A stretch of 64,000 bases of DNA from Fischerella sp. PCC 9431 (GCF_000447295.1 NZ_KE650771.1:2622469-2686468), one strand, 5' to 3'. Counted from the first letter of the stretch, positions 42,156 to 51,763 are shown. Notes: generated by a model from the sequence alone, not told the origin. A program made the numbers and translations.

Positions 42156-42638
42156 TCAAATATTTAAATCCAAAAGAGCCAAACGAATTTGCTCCATACG
42201 CCTACGATTTACACCGAGATCCGACTCTCCCACGCGAGATGCTGAACGCAGATGAATTACTGACTCATCGGGAGGAAAATAAAATTCTACATCATCAACA
42301 AATTTGAAGATGCGGCTTTTTGAAAGAGCATGAATATAATTATCTGTCTGTTCTATCACCTCAGTACGAGGGACAACACTGAGAACTTTTAGTAGGGTTT
42401 CTCGTGCTGTGTTGCGATCTACATGATAAGCTATCGGGTCAATGGCGTGTTGAGAGTCAGCATCTTGACTCACAACACAGTTGTTTGAAGTCGGACAAGA
42501 ACTCAGATGACCATCAAACACTCCCAAGCCAGAAGTATAAGCCCAAGTGGCAGCAGGGAGTATTGTTAGGCTTAGGAATATGACAAGGGCGAGACTCAAA
42601 AAGAGTCGTTGTGCAAACTCTGTTAGCAGACGGAACAT
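42156..42638 (-). CDS. DUF1499 family exported protein
   Basis: A 160-residue protein. A signal segment (about residues 10-33) ends near ATWA. The DUF1499 hallmarks are present: LSSCPTSNNCVVSQ near residue 46 and the C-terminal FVDDVEFYFP and IHLRSASRVGESDLGVNRRRMEQIR. Function unknown. It is convergent with copy 2 and divergent from copy 3 of the L,D-transpeptidases. Confidence 0.88.
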   Translation of the reverse strand: MFRLLTEFAQRLFLSLALVIFLSLTILPAATWAYTSGLGVFDGHLSSCPTSNNCVVSQDADSQHAIDPIAYHVDRNTARETLLKVLSVVPRTEVIEQTDNYIHALSKSRIFKFVDDVEFYFPPDESVIHLRSASRVGESDLGVNRRRMEQIRLALLDLNI

Positions 42639-42940
42639 AATAAATTAACTCCTCAATCAACAGCACTTTCCTATCATAAGTAGTGTCACCTCCAAAAAAC
42701 ACAATTTGTGCGAAAGGTAGGTGTTTTTCTGAACAACCCTACTTAAGATTTACTTTATAAATAGTCTCTTATATTTTTTACTCGTAGTAAAAATAACCTC
42801 TCAAAAGTAAGATTATTTAGTTAAGTACTATCAAATAAAATATTAATATCAAGATAACAGAGGCTCATTAATATCAAACCTCTGACAACAAACTCAACTA
42901 TAAAAATATCTTAATTTTGCATTGGAAGGAGGTGTGCATT

Positions 42941-43456
42941 ATGACATTCCTGAGCCGTCACGCTTTGATGCGTCTCTCAGGAAATTTCTGTACAGGTGTA
43001 ATGCTTTTACTTGCGACTTCGTTTTCTTTTTCGTCGCCGATTTTAGCAGTATCTAATCCTTCAGCTAACACCACCACCGAATCTAAACTCAAACACAAAG
43101 AGCAAAGTCGGTGGATAGAAATTGATTTATCTGAGCAAAAATTAAAAGCGTGGGAAGGTAAACAACTTATTTATTCATATCAAATTTCCACTGGGAAAAA
43201 ATCTACTCCTACACCTACAGGAGAGTTTTCTATTAATACCAAATATCGCTCTAGCCGAATGCGCGGTGATGACTATGATATTCCCGATGTTCCTTATGCC
43301 ATGTATTTTTATAAAGGCTATGCGATTCATGGCGCTTATTGGCATGACAATTTTGGTACGCCAGTTAGCCACGGTTGTGTGAATTTGCCAGTCAATAAAG
43401 CTCGTAAGCTTTACAAATGGGCTGGGATGGGAACTTTGGTGGTGGTGCATAAGTAA
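42941..43456 (+). CDS. L,D-transpeptidase (YkuD), copy 3
   Basis: A 171-residue paralogue. The ATG at 42941 follows an almost perfect ribosome-binding site, AAGGAGGTG (42926-42934), which rules out an in-frame start at 42917. Signal segment at about 17-37; YkuD domain with YAIHGAYW and [11 protein letters not shown]. Its strong ribosome-binding site, unlike copies 1 and 2, suggests it is the most translated of the three. Confidence 0.93.
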   Translation: MTFLSRHALMRLSGNFCTGVMLLLATSFSFSSPILAVSNPSANTTTESKLKHKEQSRWIEIDLSEQKLKAWEGKQLIYSYQISTGKKSTPTPTGEFSINTKYRSSRMRGDDYDIPDVPYAMYFYKGYAIHGAYWHDNFGTPVSHGCVNLPVNKARKLYKWAGMGTLVVVHK

Positions 43457-43491
43457 GTAGATAATCAACACCAACCACCAACAAACAATAA

Positions 43492-45090
43492 TTAACTCAA
43501 TTGTGCTACGAGTTGATTTTCCAACAGGGTTTCATTGGTGAGTAAATCCTCGACGGTGATTCGTAAAAATCGCTGTTCATCAACTAAAAACAGAATTTTG
43601 ATCCGATCGCTCCCCGGAAATCCTGGTGGTGTGAGATTCGCAATTGTCCTCGCTCCATCTCGATCATTGAGGGGTTTGACAGTCGTCACCCCACTATCAA
43701 GACGCCGGGTAATCATGCGATCGCCATCAAAATAAACTTCTGTTGCACCTGTGTCTGTCCCCAGTTCGCCCATAATTAATTCAATGCTGGGCTGACTTTC
43801 TACAGAAGCACCCAAAACTACCTGTACTGGTTGAGTCATCGGATAAGGTTGTCCTTCTCTGATAATCGGATGCCAACTGTGTCGATTATTACGCCGATCC
43901 CAGTAACGAATACCGTAACTGTGGTAGAGAAAATCTTTGATTTCGACGCCTTGAGTGATTTGCAAAGCACCTTGGGCGATGGCTTCAAAGGGGCGATCGC
44001 ACCGAATTTTTTCGGGTGCAAAATATTGCTTCACCCATGTCTGTACTGCTGGTATTTGTACTGTACCACCAACCAACAGCACAGCGTTAATATCGCCAAC
44101 TTCAATTCCTTGGCGTCGTGCTTGTTGTAGTAGCTGAGTCATCGACTCATCAAGTCGTTCAAAAAATGAATGTTCTCTGAGGATACTTTCCAAGGTATCC
44201 CGATTTAATTCCAACTCATAACTTTCAAAAGTTTCATCGTTGAAGTAAACTTCACTGGCTTGGGTTTGAGTTGAGAGTTGAATTTTGACTTTTTCCGCCA
44301 GTCGCATTGTCAAAGGACTGACTGATAAACCTTGAGTTGTGGCAAAATGATCAACTATCCAATTATCTAAATCCGAACCGCCTAAATTTTGTCCTGCTTT
44401 TGCCAAAACACGGGCGGTTTTCACCTTTTGTTTGGAGTCTTCAGCTAAGGATTTATTGCCAAACTTGAGTAAAAATCCAATTGGTTTACTCGCGACTTTG
44501 GTACTTTGATCTAACTGCACCAAGGATAAATCCAACGTCCCACCACCAAAGTCAATTACCAAGAGAATTTCTTGGTCTGCCATACCATAACCTAAAGCGG
44601 CGGCTGTTGGTTCATCGAGCATCCGCACCTGTTCGACTGGTAAGGCTTGACAAACTTTGCCCAACCAGTAACGATAAGCTTCAAAACTATCCACAGGTAC
44701 GGTTAATACCAGTGATTCCAATCCCCCTTGCATCGGTTCTAATTGGGTAATCACCTGGTTGAGAAACCATTGTCCGACTTGTTCAAAAGTAACTATTTGT
44801 CCATCTAATTCCGGTAAAAAACCTTGGATGTCCGTACCGATACCGCGTTTGAAAGTACGGAAAAAACGCGGATCATTTTTCAAGTCTAAACCGCGATCGC
44901 GCACTTGTTGCCCGACCAAAACTTGTCCTTTGGCAGCATCTTCCACATAAAGTAAACTGGGAACGAGTGGCGGATTTAGACTTTGTTGAACTGATAAACC
45001 TGGTAGATTGAGAGTTTCTGACTCTTGGGTGACAGGATTCCAACGAGTAATAACAGTGTTGCTTGTACCAAAATCGATTGCGATCGCCAT
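43492..45090 (-). CDS. Hsp70-family (DnaK-like) protein
   Basis: A 532-residue actin-fold ATPase. Phosphate loop IAIDFGTSNT at the N-terminus, LLVIDFGGGTLDLSLV and AVLLVGGTVQIP in the middle; the C-terminal part (about 400-532) is a diverged substrate-binding beta region with no typical DnaK lid or EEVD end. The ATG at 45090 begins MAIAIDFGTSNT; a start 12 codons upstream would add MRLGNKNAKLLD. Probably a specialised chaperone-like protein with unknown clients. Confidence 0.85.
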   Translation of the reverse strand: MAIAIDFGTSNTVITRWNPVTQESETLNLPGLSVQQSLNPPLVPSLLYVEDAAKGQVLVGQQVRDRGLDLKNDPRFFRTFKRGIGTDIQGFLPELDGQIVTFEQVGQWFLNQVITQLEPMQGGLESLVLTVPVDSFEAYRYWLGKVCQALPVEQVRMLDEPTAAALGYGMADQEILLVIDFGGGTLDLSLVQLDQSTKVASKPIGFLLKFGNKSLAEDSKQKVKTARVLAKAGQNLGGSDLDNWIVDHFATTQGLSVSPLTMRLAEKVKIQLSTQTQASEVYFNDETFESYELELNRDTLESILREHSFFERLDESMTQLLQQARRQGIEVGDINAVLLVGGTVQIPAVQTWVKQYFAPEKIRCDRPFEAIAQGALQITQGVEIKDFLYHSYGIRYWDRRNNRHSWHPIIREGQPYPMTQPVQVVLGASVESQPSIELIMGELGTDTGATEVYFDGDRMITRRLDSGVTTVKPLNDRDGARTIANLTPPGFPGSDRIKILFLVDEQRFLRITVEDLLTNETLLENQLVAQLS

Positions 45091-45144
45091 ATCTAGTAAT
45101 TTTGCGTTTTTGTTGCCAAGACGCAAATAGCTACTTCACCTTTA

Positions 45145-46098
45145 TTAAAAATTATTCTTTAAAAGCCACCAAGAACGCAAATCGGCGATCGCTTCTTCTT
45201 TGTGTTTCGCTTCCACTTCAATCCAAGGTGCTTGGTGATATACACTCGGCATAGCAGTAATGAGATTACTATGCTTTCTGTCGTTAAAAGCTTCTTCCCC
45301 ATTGGAAATATGCACTAATTGCCACTCAGGATCAGTCCAAGTTTGTTGAGCAGCATAAAACATTTCTGTCACACTGGGATCATCATAGCTATCTAAATTT
45401 TCGTGACAAATATGATGATGAGCATCGAATACCAATGGTACACCAGTACGTTGGCAAACTTCTAAAATTTCGCTAGCACTGTAAGCATACTCATCATTTT
45501 CCAAAGTCAAGCGACTTTTGATATTTTCCGGTAGCTGGGAAATTACTTCTATTAGTTGTTCGATTCGTTGAGATTTCCCACCATGAATATTCATCAACGA
45601 CCAAGCAGAACGAGGTAAGCCCAACAAATCTAGTGTTCTCGCATGTCGTTTTAAAATTTTAATACTTGTTGTCACTACCTGCGGCGAATCAGAACTTAAC
45701 ACCACATATTGATCAGGGTGCAGCACCATTCTAATCCCCAGTTGATTTGCTCGTTGTCCAATTTTACTCAAATCATCACTCATTTCTTCAAGTAAATTCG
45801 CCCCGACTTCATCCTCCCAATCACTCAACGGGAATAAACCAGAAGACATGCGATAAAGTCGAATATTATATTGTTGACAAAAAGTTAATGCCCCATCCAG
45901 ACGCTGTAAGTTATCTCGATATAATTCTTTGAGGGTACTAACGCGCTGTTCCTCACTCAATTGTAAATAGCGTGTGCGCGTAATTGTCCGAAAACGCACC
46001 TGTTTAGAAAAGGTGATGCAAACCAATCCCAAATACGGTGGGGTATCTTTAGGTTTGGGCTGTACTACTGACAAATTATCTAACTCAACAGGGGTCAT
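45145..46098 (-). CDS. uvsE: UV damage endonuclease UvsE
   Basis: A 317-residue TIM-barrel endonuclease that nicks 5' to UV photoproducts. Family segments are present: LGLVCITFSK, RMVLHPDQYVVLSS (His/Asp metal ligands), LTLENDEYAYS (Glu) and VFDAHHHICHE (the His cluster). The length matches the family. Followed at 46268 by a short dispersed repeat on its upstream side. Confidence 0.92.
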   Translation of the reverse strand: MTPVELDNLSVVQPKPKDTPPYLGLVCITFSKQVRFRTITRTRYLQLSEEQRVSTLKELYRDNLQRLDGALTFCQQYNIRLYRMSSGLFPLSDWEDEVGANLLEEMSDDLSKIGQRANQLGIRMVLHPDQYVVLSSDSPQVVTTSIKILKRHARTLDLLGLPRSAWSLMNIHGGKSQRIEQLIEVISQLPENIKSRLTLENDEYAYSASEILEVCQRTGVPLVFDAHHHICHENLDSYDDPSVTEMFYAAQQTWTDPEWQLVHISNGEEAFNDRKHSNLITAMPSVYHQAPWIEVEAKHKEEAIADLRSWWLLKNNF

Positions 46099-46267
46099 TA
46101 ACTCATTGATTTATATGGTCATCTCTTCGATTTAACTAATTTTTGCCCCTGAATTATGAGTATCTGAAGGTAGAAACTTTCCTGAGACTGACGGAAATAG
46201 CGTTTTCCTCCACCAGTGCATAATTGGCGAGTAGAACTTTTGCGCCAATTATCCAAGTCTTTTGGGT

Positions 46268-46298
46268 AAATGGTATCCGACCTTAACCTCTCACGAAT
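46268..46298 (-). repeat. 31-bp dispersed repeat, copy 1
   Basis: Starts AAATGGTATCCGA and ends CTCTCACGAAT. It matches 63005-63035 at 26 of 31 positions. Both copies lie just 3' of a minus-strand gene. Confidence 0.55.
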
Positions 46299-46322
46299 AC
46301 TGGTATTAGTGAGATAGATTCA

Positions 46323-46676
46323 TTATTGCTCAAGCATTCCAAAACTGACTATGTTACAAATTCCAGAGTTAATAACGTAATTGACAAACATCTTTCGGTC
46401 CGTTGTTTTAGACAAGGAAACCGTCGTGAACAAGCGGTCACGGTCTTCTTTGGTCGCACTGGCGGGCAGTATTAATTGACCTGATGCACAGGCACTACCA
46501 GAATACCAAATCACCACGTTATCTGGAACATAATTTTCTAATCGCCATGTATTAGCTACTCCAGATACCATTAACGTTCCTCGCACAACTTGCGCAAATG
46601 CTGCTTGCTGTAAAGGTATAAAACAGAGTAATGGCAAAAGAAAACGAATCATTGTTTGCATTTGTTTTTGTTCCAA
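46323..46676 (-). CDS. Exported small protein, function unknown
   Basis: A 117-residue protein with a signal peptide (LLPLLCFIPLQQAAFAQ, cleavage after residue about 28). The mature part is about 89 residues with two cysteines (SGSACASGQ and NSGICNIV), possibly a disulfide. Three alternative Met starts lie within the first nine residues. I do not recognise a family. Confidence 0.7.
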   Translation of the reverse strand: MEQKQMQTMIRFLLPLLCFIPLQQAAFAQVVRGTLMVSGVANTWRLENYVPDNVVIWYSGSACASGQLILPASATKEDRDRLFTTVSLSKTTDRKMFVNYVINSGICNIVSFGMLEQ

Positions 46677-47505
46677 TGAAAACGAAACAGCTTACTTATC
46701 ACAACTTTATTCAATCAAACTATGTAGATAAGATTATTAGTCAAAAATTTAGCTTTGATGATCGGTTAGTTTTTAATCAGAAAGTAAAAGTTAAATTATT
46801 GGAGCAATTGACCTGGGTATTGCAGATGTAATAACAATAGCGTTAATCCCAGTAGTTGAACTTCCTCTACTCCATTCAGATATATATGTATAGCCAACAG
46901 TTACATAACCCGAAAAAACTGTAAATCCACGCATCATTAAGTTATTTCAGTAATTTGCCTAGTATTTATTTAAATCATCTCACGAGTTGTTTTTGAAAGC
47001 AATTAGTAAATGCCTAGCTAGCAGAATTTAAGAAAAGGAAAACAGAGACATTACGTTGTAGTGCATCAATAATGACTTCCAAGAGATTAAGACCATGCTT
47101 AAATCCCAATTCTGCACTCAAGACTTTCACTATCGGTTATTACTGTGATCTATTCATAAATAGAGAATAAAATAATACACAAATTTAGCCAAAAAGATAT
47201 CTTAACAAGTAAAACTGGCATTGAGACTATTTTCAATAAGAAGTAATAAAAAATTAGGCGTTGCTGAATCATGAGATGATTTCGCCCAATTTTTAACGAA
47301 TTTTCAATTGTTTCAACTGCCTATCCCTCCCGCATTTATCAACACCGACTAATGAATAGCCACCCAAACTTGCACTAAAAATGGGATGGGCTTCCGATGT
47401 TTTGTTAACTCATTTTTAAGAGTAGTAGATTTCTTATTTCATATAACTGTTTAATAAAACACAGAGAAATCCACGATATTACCGTAAATATATAGAAAAA
47501 TTAAT
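46677..47505. other. Intergenic region, 829 bp, possible IS remnant
   Basis: No intact gene. GGCGTTGCTGAAT at about 47259 is like ends of cyanobacterial insertion sequences, and the following 100 bases look like a decayed transposon end, but no transposase is preserved. The rest is A/T-rich. Confidence 0.35.
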
Positions 47506-49581
47506 ATGAGATCATTCTGTGTCACCTTACCCTTAGTTATTTTAGGCTGTTTTATATTTATCAACAAAGCCACAGCCCAAATAAATCCAGATAATAGCCT
47601 TGGTACTGAAAGTTCTATAGTTAATCCAGATGTGATTAAAGGTATACCGAGCGATCGCATTGATGGTGGTGCAACTCGTGGCTCAAGTCTATTCCATAGT
47701 TTTCAAGATTTCAACGTTGACACAGGTAGGGGAGCTTATTTTTCCAATCCCGCTGGTATCACCAATATTCTCACTAGAGTCACAGGTGGTAATCCCTCGA
47801 ATATTCTTGGTAAATTAGGTGTATTAAATGGTAATGCAAATCTGTTTTTACTCAACCCGAAAGGGATTTATTTTGGGCCAAATGCCAGTTTAGATTTAGG
47901 TGGTTCATTTTTTGGAACTACAGCCGAGAGTTTTATATTTAACGATAATTTTGAATTTAGTGCGACGAACCCACAAGTAGTACCACTGTTAAGTGTAAAT
48001 ATTCCCATTGGTTTGCGGTTTCGAGAAAATCCAGGAAGTATTCAGATACAAGGTGATGGTTTAGGGTTGAGATCAACGGCGGAATTAATTAATACAACAT
48101 CTGAACTACGAGTACAACCAAATCAAACTTTGGCATTGGTGGGAGGAGATCTCTTTTTAGAGGGAGCAACACTCAAAACTGCTGGCGGAAGGATAGAACT
48201 AGGCAGTGTTGCAAGCTCTGGTTTAGTTAGTATTACACCTATCAACAAAGGTTTTGCTTTGGGGTATGGTAATGTACAAAATTTTGGCAACATTCGATTA
48301 TCTCAACGGGCTTCAGTAGATGCCAGTGGTCTTGGCGGTGGTGATATCCAGGTTTGGGGTAAGCGTATCACTCTCGCTGATGGTTCACAAATAGAAGCTA
48401 GTCCTTTAGGATCTCAACAAGCTGGACTTTTGTTCGTGAATGCAACTGAGCAAGTAGAAGTAATTGGTAGTTATTTAAATTTTCCCAGTGCTTTAGCTAC
48501 TTACGCATACCCAACAACAACTGGAGTTGCAGGAGATCTGATAGTTAACACTGGTGAGTTGCTTTTGCGGAATGGTGGGCTAATTAATGCCACCACCTCT
48601 GGACAAGGAAATGGAGGGAGAATCATCATTAATGCGAAGGGTAATATTTCCGTAGATGGTATCGGTAGTGATATTTCTAGTGATATTAATAATGGTGGTG
48701 TGGGCAATTCTGGTGGTATCCAAATAAACACCAACAATCTTTCTTTGACTAATAACGCCAAAATAAGTGCCAGTAATAACGGGCAAGGAAATGCTGGTGA
48801 TATCCGAATCAGAGCAAACAATCTGTTTCTTACTAATGGCGCACAAATAAGTGCCAGCACTTTTGGAAATGGCGAAGCAGGCAACATAGAAGTTTTAACG
48901 GCTAAAGATATCCGGTTGAATAATCAAGCATCTATTAATGCCTTCACCACAGGAGGAGGACAAGGTAACATTATTTTATTATCCCGTGACCTAATTTTAC
49001 GTAATAACAGCAATATCACCACTGTTGCTCAAGGCAAGTTTGAACCAGGTAGCATTGGCGTTTTTGGAGATGGCTTCATTATCTTATTAAAAAACAGCAG
49101 GATTGATAGTAGTGCTGAAGAAGATTTTAAAGGGAGCATCTTTCTTACAGGAGGTAATGTTTTTGTTTCCCCAGACAGTAGCATTGGTGGCTTTGAAATA
49201 CCCAATTCACAGTCTTTAATAACCTTTGAAGTACCAGAGATTGTCATAGATCCTACACAGCAAATTGCCCAAAATCCTTGTCAAAAAGGCTCTGGTAGTT
49301 CATTTACCGTTACTGGAAGAGGTGGTTTTCCCTCCAGCCCAAACGATGGCTTCAGCAATAACGAGACTCGTGTCGATTTAGTAGAACCTGTCGCCAGTAG
49401 TAATTCCCAAGCTGCAACAACCAACCAATCGATAACTCATACTAATGCCAAACCTATTATCCCTGCCCAAGGATGGATATTTAACAGCAAAGGTGAAGTA
49501 GTGCTGACAGCCTATGATCCTACAACTACTACCACTGCTCAACGGAGTTTTAAACCAACAGCCGCTTGTCCTGCATTTTAA
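47506..49581 (+). CDS. Two-partner secretion (TpsA) filamentous haemagglutinin-like exoprotein
   Basis: A 691-residue exoprotein. Signal peptide at about residues 1-25 ending NKATAQ. The TPS domain covers about 30-260, with GGATRGSSLFHSFQDFNV, NPAGITNILTRVTGGNPSNI and NANLFLLNPKGIYFGPNA, the conserved secretion signal. A repeat-rich right-handed beta-helix follows to about 590 (SGQGNGGRI, NNGQGNAGDI). The C-terminus is the usual cyanobacterial end WIFNSKGEVVLTAYDPTT. Its TpsB transporter is not in the window. It was probably surface-exposed or released. Confidence 0.92.
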   Translation: MRSFCVTLPLVILGCFIFINKATAQINPDNSLGTESSIVNPDVIKGIPSDRIDGGATRGSSLFHSFQDFNVDTGRGAYFSNPAGITNILTRVTGGNPSNILGKLGVLNGNANLFLLNPKGIYFGPNASLDLGGSFFGTTAESFIFNDNFEFSATNPQVVPLLSVNIPIGLRFRENPGSIQIQGDGLGLRSTAELINTTSELRVQPNQTLALVGGDLFLEGATLKTAGGRIELGSVASSGLVSITPINKGFALGYGNVQNFGNIRLSQRASVDASGLGGGDIQVWGKRITLADGSQIEASPLGSQQAGLLFVNATEQVEVIGSYLNFPSALATYAYPTTTGVAGDLIVNTGELLLRNGGLINATTSGQGNGGRIIINAKGNISVDGIGSDISSDINNGGVGNSGGIQINTNNLSLTNNAKISASNNGQGNAGDIRIRANNLFLTNGAQISASTFGNGEAGNIEVLTAKDIRLNNQASINAFTTGGGQGNIILLSRDLILRNNSNITTVAQGKFEPGSIGVFGDGFIILLKNSRIDSSAEEDFKGSIFLTGGNVFVSPDSSIGGFEIPNSQSLITFEVPEIVIDPTQQIAQNPCQKGSGSSFTVTGRGGFPSSPNDGFSNNETRVDLVEPVASSNSQAATTNQSITHTNAKPIIPAQGWIFNSKGEVVLTAYDPTTTTTAQRSFKPTAACPAF

Positions 49582-49801
49582 ACTGTGGGTTAATCAGGTT
49601 AATAGCGCAAGTCTACTTCCAACAAAGCATCCCGTTTAATGTATACATTCATTTCACAATCAATATTAATTGTGATACTTTAAGCTGCGTTTGCCCTGAG
49701 CAAGAATCGCGATCAATTTAATTGTGATTTGCGATTACTTGCGTTCGCGTAGCGGCTGCTTTGCAGCATCGCTTTCGGGTTGGTTGTGAACTGATTCTGG
49801 T

Positions 49802-49990
49802 TAATAAGCAACATTGAAGTGTTGTGAACAGACACTTTGATGTTCTCTATGGATCGCTACTGATTAATAAGCAACATTGAAGTGTTATGAACAGACACTT
49901 TGATGTTCTCTATGGATCGCTGCTGGTTAATAAGCAACATTGAAGTGTTGTGAACAAACACCTTGATGTTCTCTATGGATCGATTCTGGT
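49802..49990. repeat. 63-bp tandem repeat, three copies
   Basis: Exact 63-bp spacing (starts at 49802, 49865 and 49928), few differences between copies; a fourth unit begins and decays at 49991. Each unit contains an inverted pair AACATTGAAGTGT / ACACTTTGATGTT. Confidence 0.85.
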
Positions 49991-50015
49991 TAATAAACGT
50001 TCAACATTCTTCTTT

Positions 50016-50137
50016 AGGACTTACGCAACTGGCATATTATTTAAGTTTGTAGTGAGGACTTTAGTCCTCAAAATAAGGGCTAAAGCCCTTACTACAAGCA
50101 AAAAATTTTTATTTGTTGTGACACTTGCGTAAGTCCT
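50016..50137. mobile_element. MITE-like element, 122 bp
   Basis: Perfect 13-bp terminal inverted repeats (AGGACTTACGCAA at 50016-50028; its complement at 50125-50137). Inside are two further hairpins, TGAGGACT/AGTCCTCA and TAAGGGCT/AGCCCTTA. It has no coding capacity. No target duplication is clear. Confidence 0.75.
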
Positions 50138-50148
50138 GTTCTTTTGTG

Positions 50149-50190
50149 ACTATCGACGAAATTACAAGGGTTTGGAGACTTAATTTACCA
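50149..50190. repeat. Relic related to the 23-kb MITE
   Basis: ATCGACGAAATTA, AAGGGTTTGGAGAC and TTAATTTAC match the right part of the element at 23095-23214 with few changes; the left end is missing. Confidence 0.55.
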
Positions 50191-50203
50191 AAGAACTGGG
50201 TTT

Positions 50204-50231
50204 AAAGCCCCGTGCTTCTAGCACGGCTTTT
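50204..50231 (-). repeat. TnpB-element-type hairpin
   Basis: CCGTGCT pairs with AGCACGG around TCT, with outer AAG/CTT and a two-base CC bulge. Same shape as 18118-18143 in reverse orientation, with one compensatory base-pair swap. Lies 15 bases after the hlyD stop and might serve as its terminator. Confidence 0.65.
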
Positions 50232-50245
50232 GATTCTGGACTTTG

Positions 50246-51634
50246 TTATCTTTCGTCCTGACGATTTCCCTGTAAATTAATCTCCCCATCCGCAGGCATC
50301 CCAATTTTGGCACAGGGTAAGTTACCGTTATTGTATGGTTGTTCAGGGTTAAAACAACCACTTGGATTATTTACGCTAACGCGAATACCCACAACCTGTC
50401 TGACTCGATCTTTTTGGAAGTAAATATTCTCTGGTGTAAACGAAGCCTGTGGATCAATAGAAATTACTTTGCCTGTGAGGGGTTTTTTCGGTGCAGAATC
50501 TAAGAAAATTTGAGCGGTTTGTCCCAAACGTACATTGCCAATATCGCCTTCGGGAATAAAACCACGCAGATATATTGTTCTGGGGTCAACAATCGTGAGA
50601 ATATTATTTTGACTGCTGACAACAGCTCCTGGTTCTGCACTACGAGCAGTTACTACTCCATCCAGAGGACTGACAACATTTAGGTCTTTCTTTGCATCTT
50701 GAATTTGGGTGAGGATTTGCTGTTTTGCTGCTTGAGCATCTTTAATTTTTGCCTGAGCAGATTTAACTTTGGCTTGAGCAGATTTTAATTGAGCCAGACT
50801 TTGTTGTCGTTGTCTGTTGAGTGCTTCGATTTGAGCATTACGGATATCAGGGTTAAGTCCGGTGGTTTTGGCTTGGGTTAATTCACCTTCAGCAGCGCTT
50901 AACTGTTCCCGTGCTGCATTAACTGCTGCTTTTTTAGCATCTAAAGTCGCGACGGCGGTATCGTATGTGGTTTGGGCTTGGTCAAATTGTTGTTGATTGA
51001 TCGCCCCGTCGTTTACCAGTTTGGCATAGCGATCGCGATTTACTTTTGCTAATTTTACTTCTGCTTCTGCTTGCTTGACTTGTGCTTGTGCTTGTACAAG
51101 TTGGGCTTTAGCTGCGGCGACATTCGCCTGTGCTTGCTGAATTCGCCCTTTGGTATTACCTTGGGACTGCAACAAATTCAATTTTGCTTCTTCAATTTGA
51201 CTATCAATTTGTTTAATTTCCCCTTGAACTCGTTCTACATCTGCAAGTGCTTGCTGTTCATCTGATTGGGCTGATGAAACCTGCGCCTGTGCGCCTCGCA
51301 GTTGGTCTTGCAGTTCTGTGACAGTACTATCATCAAGCTGGATTAACTGCTGTCCTTTCTTAACTGCTACGCCTTCTCGAACAGAAATAGACTCAATTCT
51401 CCCTGATCTTTTCACCCCAATATCGGTTTCGTAACCTTCAATTCTGCCACTGAATTTGAGTACGTCTTCTGTTGTTGGTGGTTGCAACCACCTCCAGACT
51501 CCATAACCAATCCCACTTACCAACAGCAGTAGCCCAATAATTAAAGGTATGGGTTTTTTGCGGTGCTTTTCTTTAGCAGGTGGTAAGGAAGCATCTTTCA
51601 GATCTTCTGTCGGTTGGGGCGCAGTCTGAGTCAT
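50246..51634 (-). CDS. HlyD/DevB-type membrane fusion protein
   Basis: A 462-residue periplasmic adaptor. One membrane span (about 29-47), a barrel segment beginning FSGRIEGYETDIGVKRSGR, a long alpha-hairpin of Ala/Gln heptads (about 105-320), and the returning lipoyl/barrel part (VVSPLDGVVTARSAEPGAVV). It would link an inner-membrane ABC transporter to TolC. DevB-type proteins normally precede devC and devA; here the 664 bases after it are repeats and no transporter gene follows. Divergent from a TetR gene. Confidence 0.88.
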   Translation of the reverse strand: MTQTAPQPTEDLKDASLPPAKEKHRKKPIPLIIGLLLLVSGIGYGVWRWLQPPTTEDVLKFSGRIEGYETDIGVKRSGRIESISVREGVAVKKGQQLIQLDDSTVTELQDQLRGAQAQVSSAQSDEQQALADVERVQGEIKQIDSQIEEAKLNLLQSQGNTKGRIQQAQANVAAAKAQLVQAQAQVKQAEAEVKLAKVNRDRYAKLVNDGAINQQQFDQAQTTYDTAVATLDAKKAAVNAAREQLSAAEGELTQAKTTGLNPDIRNAQIEALNRQRQQSLAQLKSAQAKVKSAQAKIKDAQAAKQQILTQIQDAKKDLNVVSPLDGVVTARSAEPGAVVSSQNNILTIVDPRTIYLRGFIPEGDIGNVRLGQTAQIFLDSAPKKPLTGKVISIDPQASFTPENIYFQKDRVRQVVGIRVSVNNPSGCFNPEQPYNNGNLPCAKIGMPADGEINLQGNRQDER

Positions 51635-51744
51635 GGTTTTAGCCTATTAATTCAACATCCAAGTTGATTGCTCAAGTTCGGGGAAAAAAGAAGGTACAAA
51701 GGTTTCGTGCCAAGCTTCTTTGAGTTTCGGTGAGAATGTTTACA

Positions 51745-51763
51745 ATACTAGACTGTTTAGTAT
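51745..51763. promoter_or_regulatory. Putative TetR operator between hlyD and tetR
   Basis: ATACTA and TAGTAT form perfect 6-bp arms around GACTGTT in the 169-bp divergent promoter region, 40 bases before the tetR start. Likely autoregulation and control of hlyD; inferred from position and symmetry. Confidence 0.5.

Larger units (their letters stand above)
49582..50245. other. Repeat- and MITE-rich intergenic zone
   Basis: 664 bp without a gene between convergent tpsA and hlyD genes. In order: a G/C-rich palindromic stretch at about 49740-49780 (GCGTTCGCGTAGCGGCTGC), three 63-bp tandem units (49802-49990), a MITE-like element (50016-50137), a degenerate relative of the 23-kb MITE (50149-50190), and a TnpB-element-type hairpin (50204-50231). 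Confidence 0.75.

Noticed and set aside
41849-42307. Open frame through the second minisatellite
   Set aside because: Repeat-derived protein that runs into the DUF1499 gene on the opposite strand; no start signal.
46631-46831. Plus-strand 66-residue frame
   Set aside because: Overlaps the signal peptide of the 46323-46676 gene and lacks domain features.
47255-47355. Intact insertion sequence
   Set aside because: Only an end-like motif remains; no transposase frame is preserved.
49802-49990. CRISPR array
   Set aside because: Units are contiguous without spacers; the same holds for the 21-bp and 7-bp arrays. No cas genes.
49950-50132. Possible 60-residue gene
   Set aside because: Lies across the 63-bp repeat and a MITE; composition is repeat-derived.
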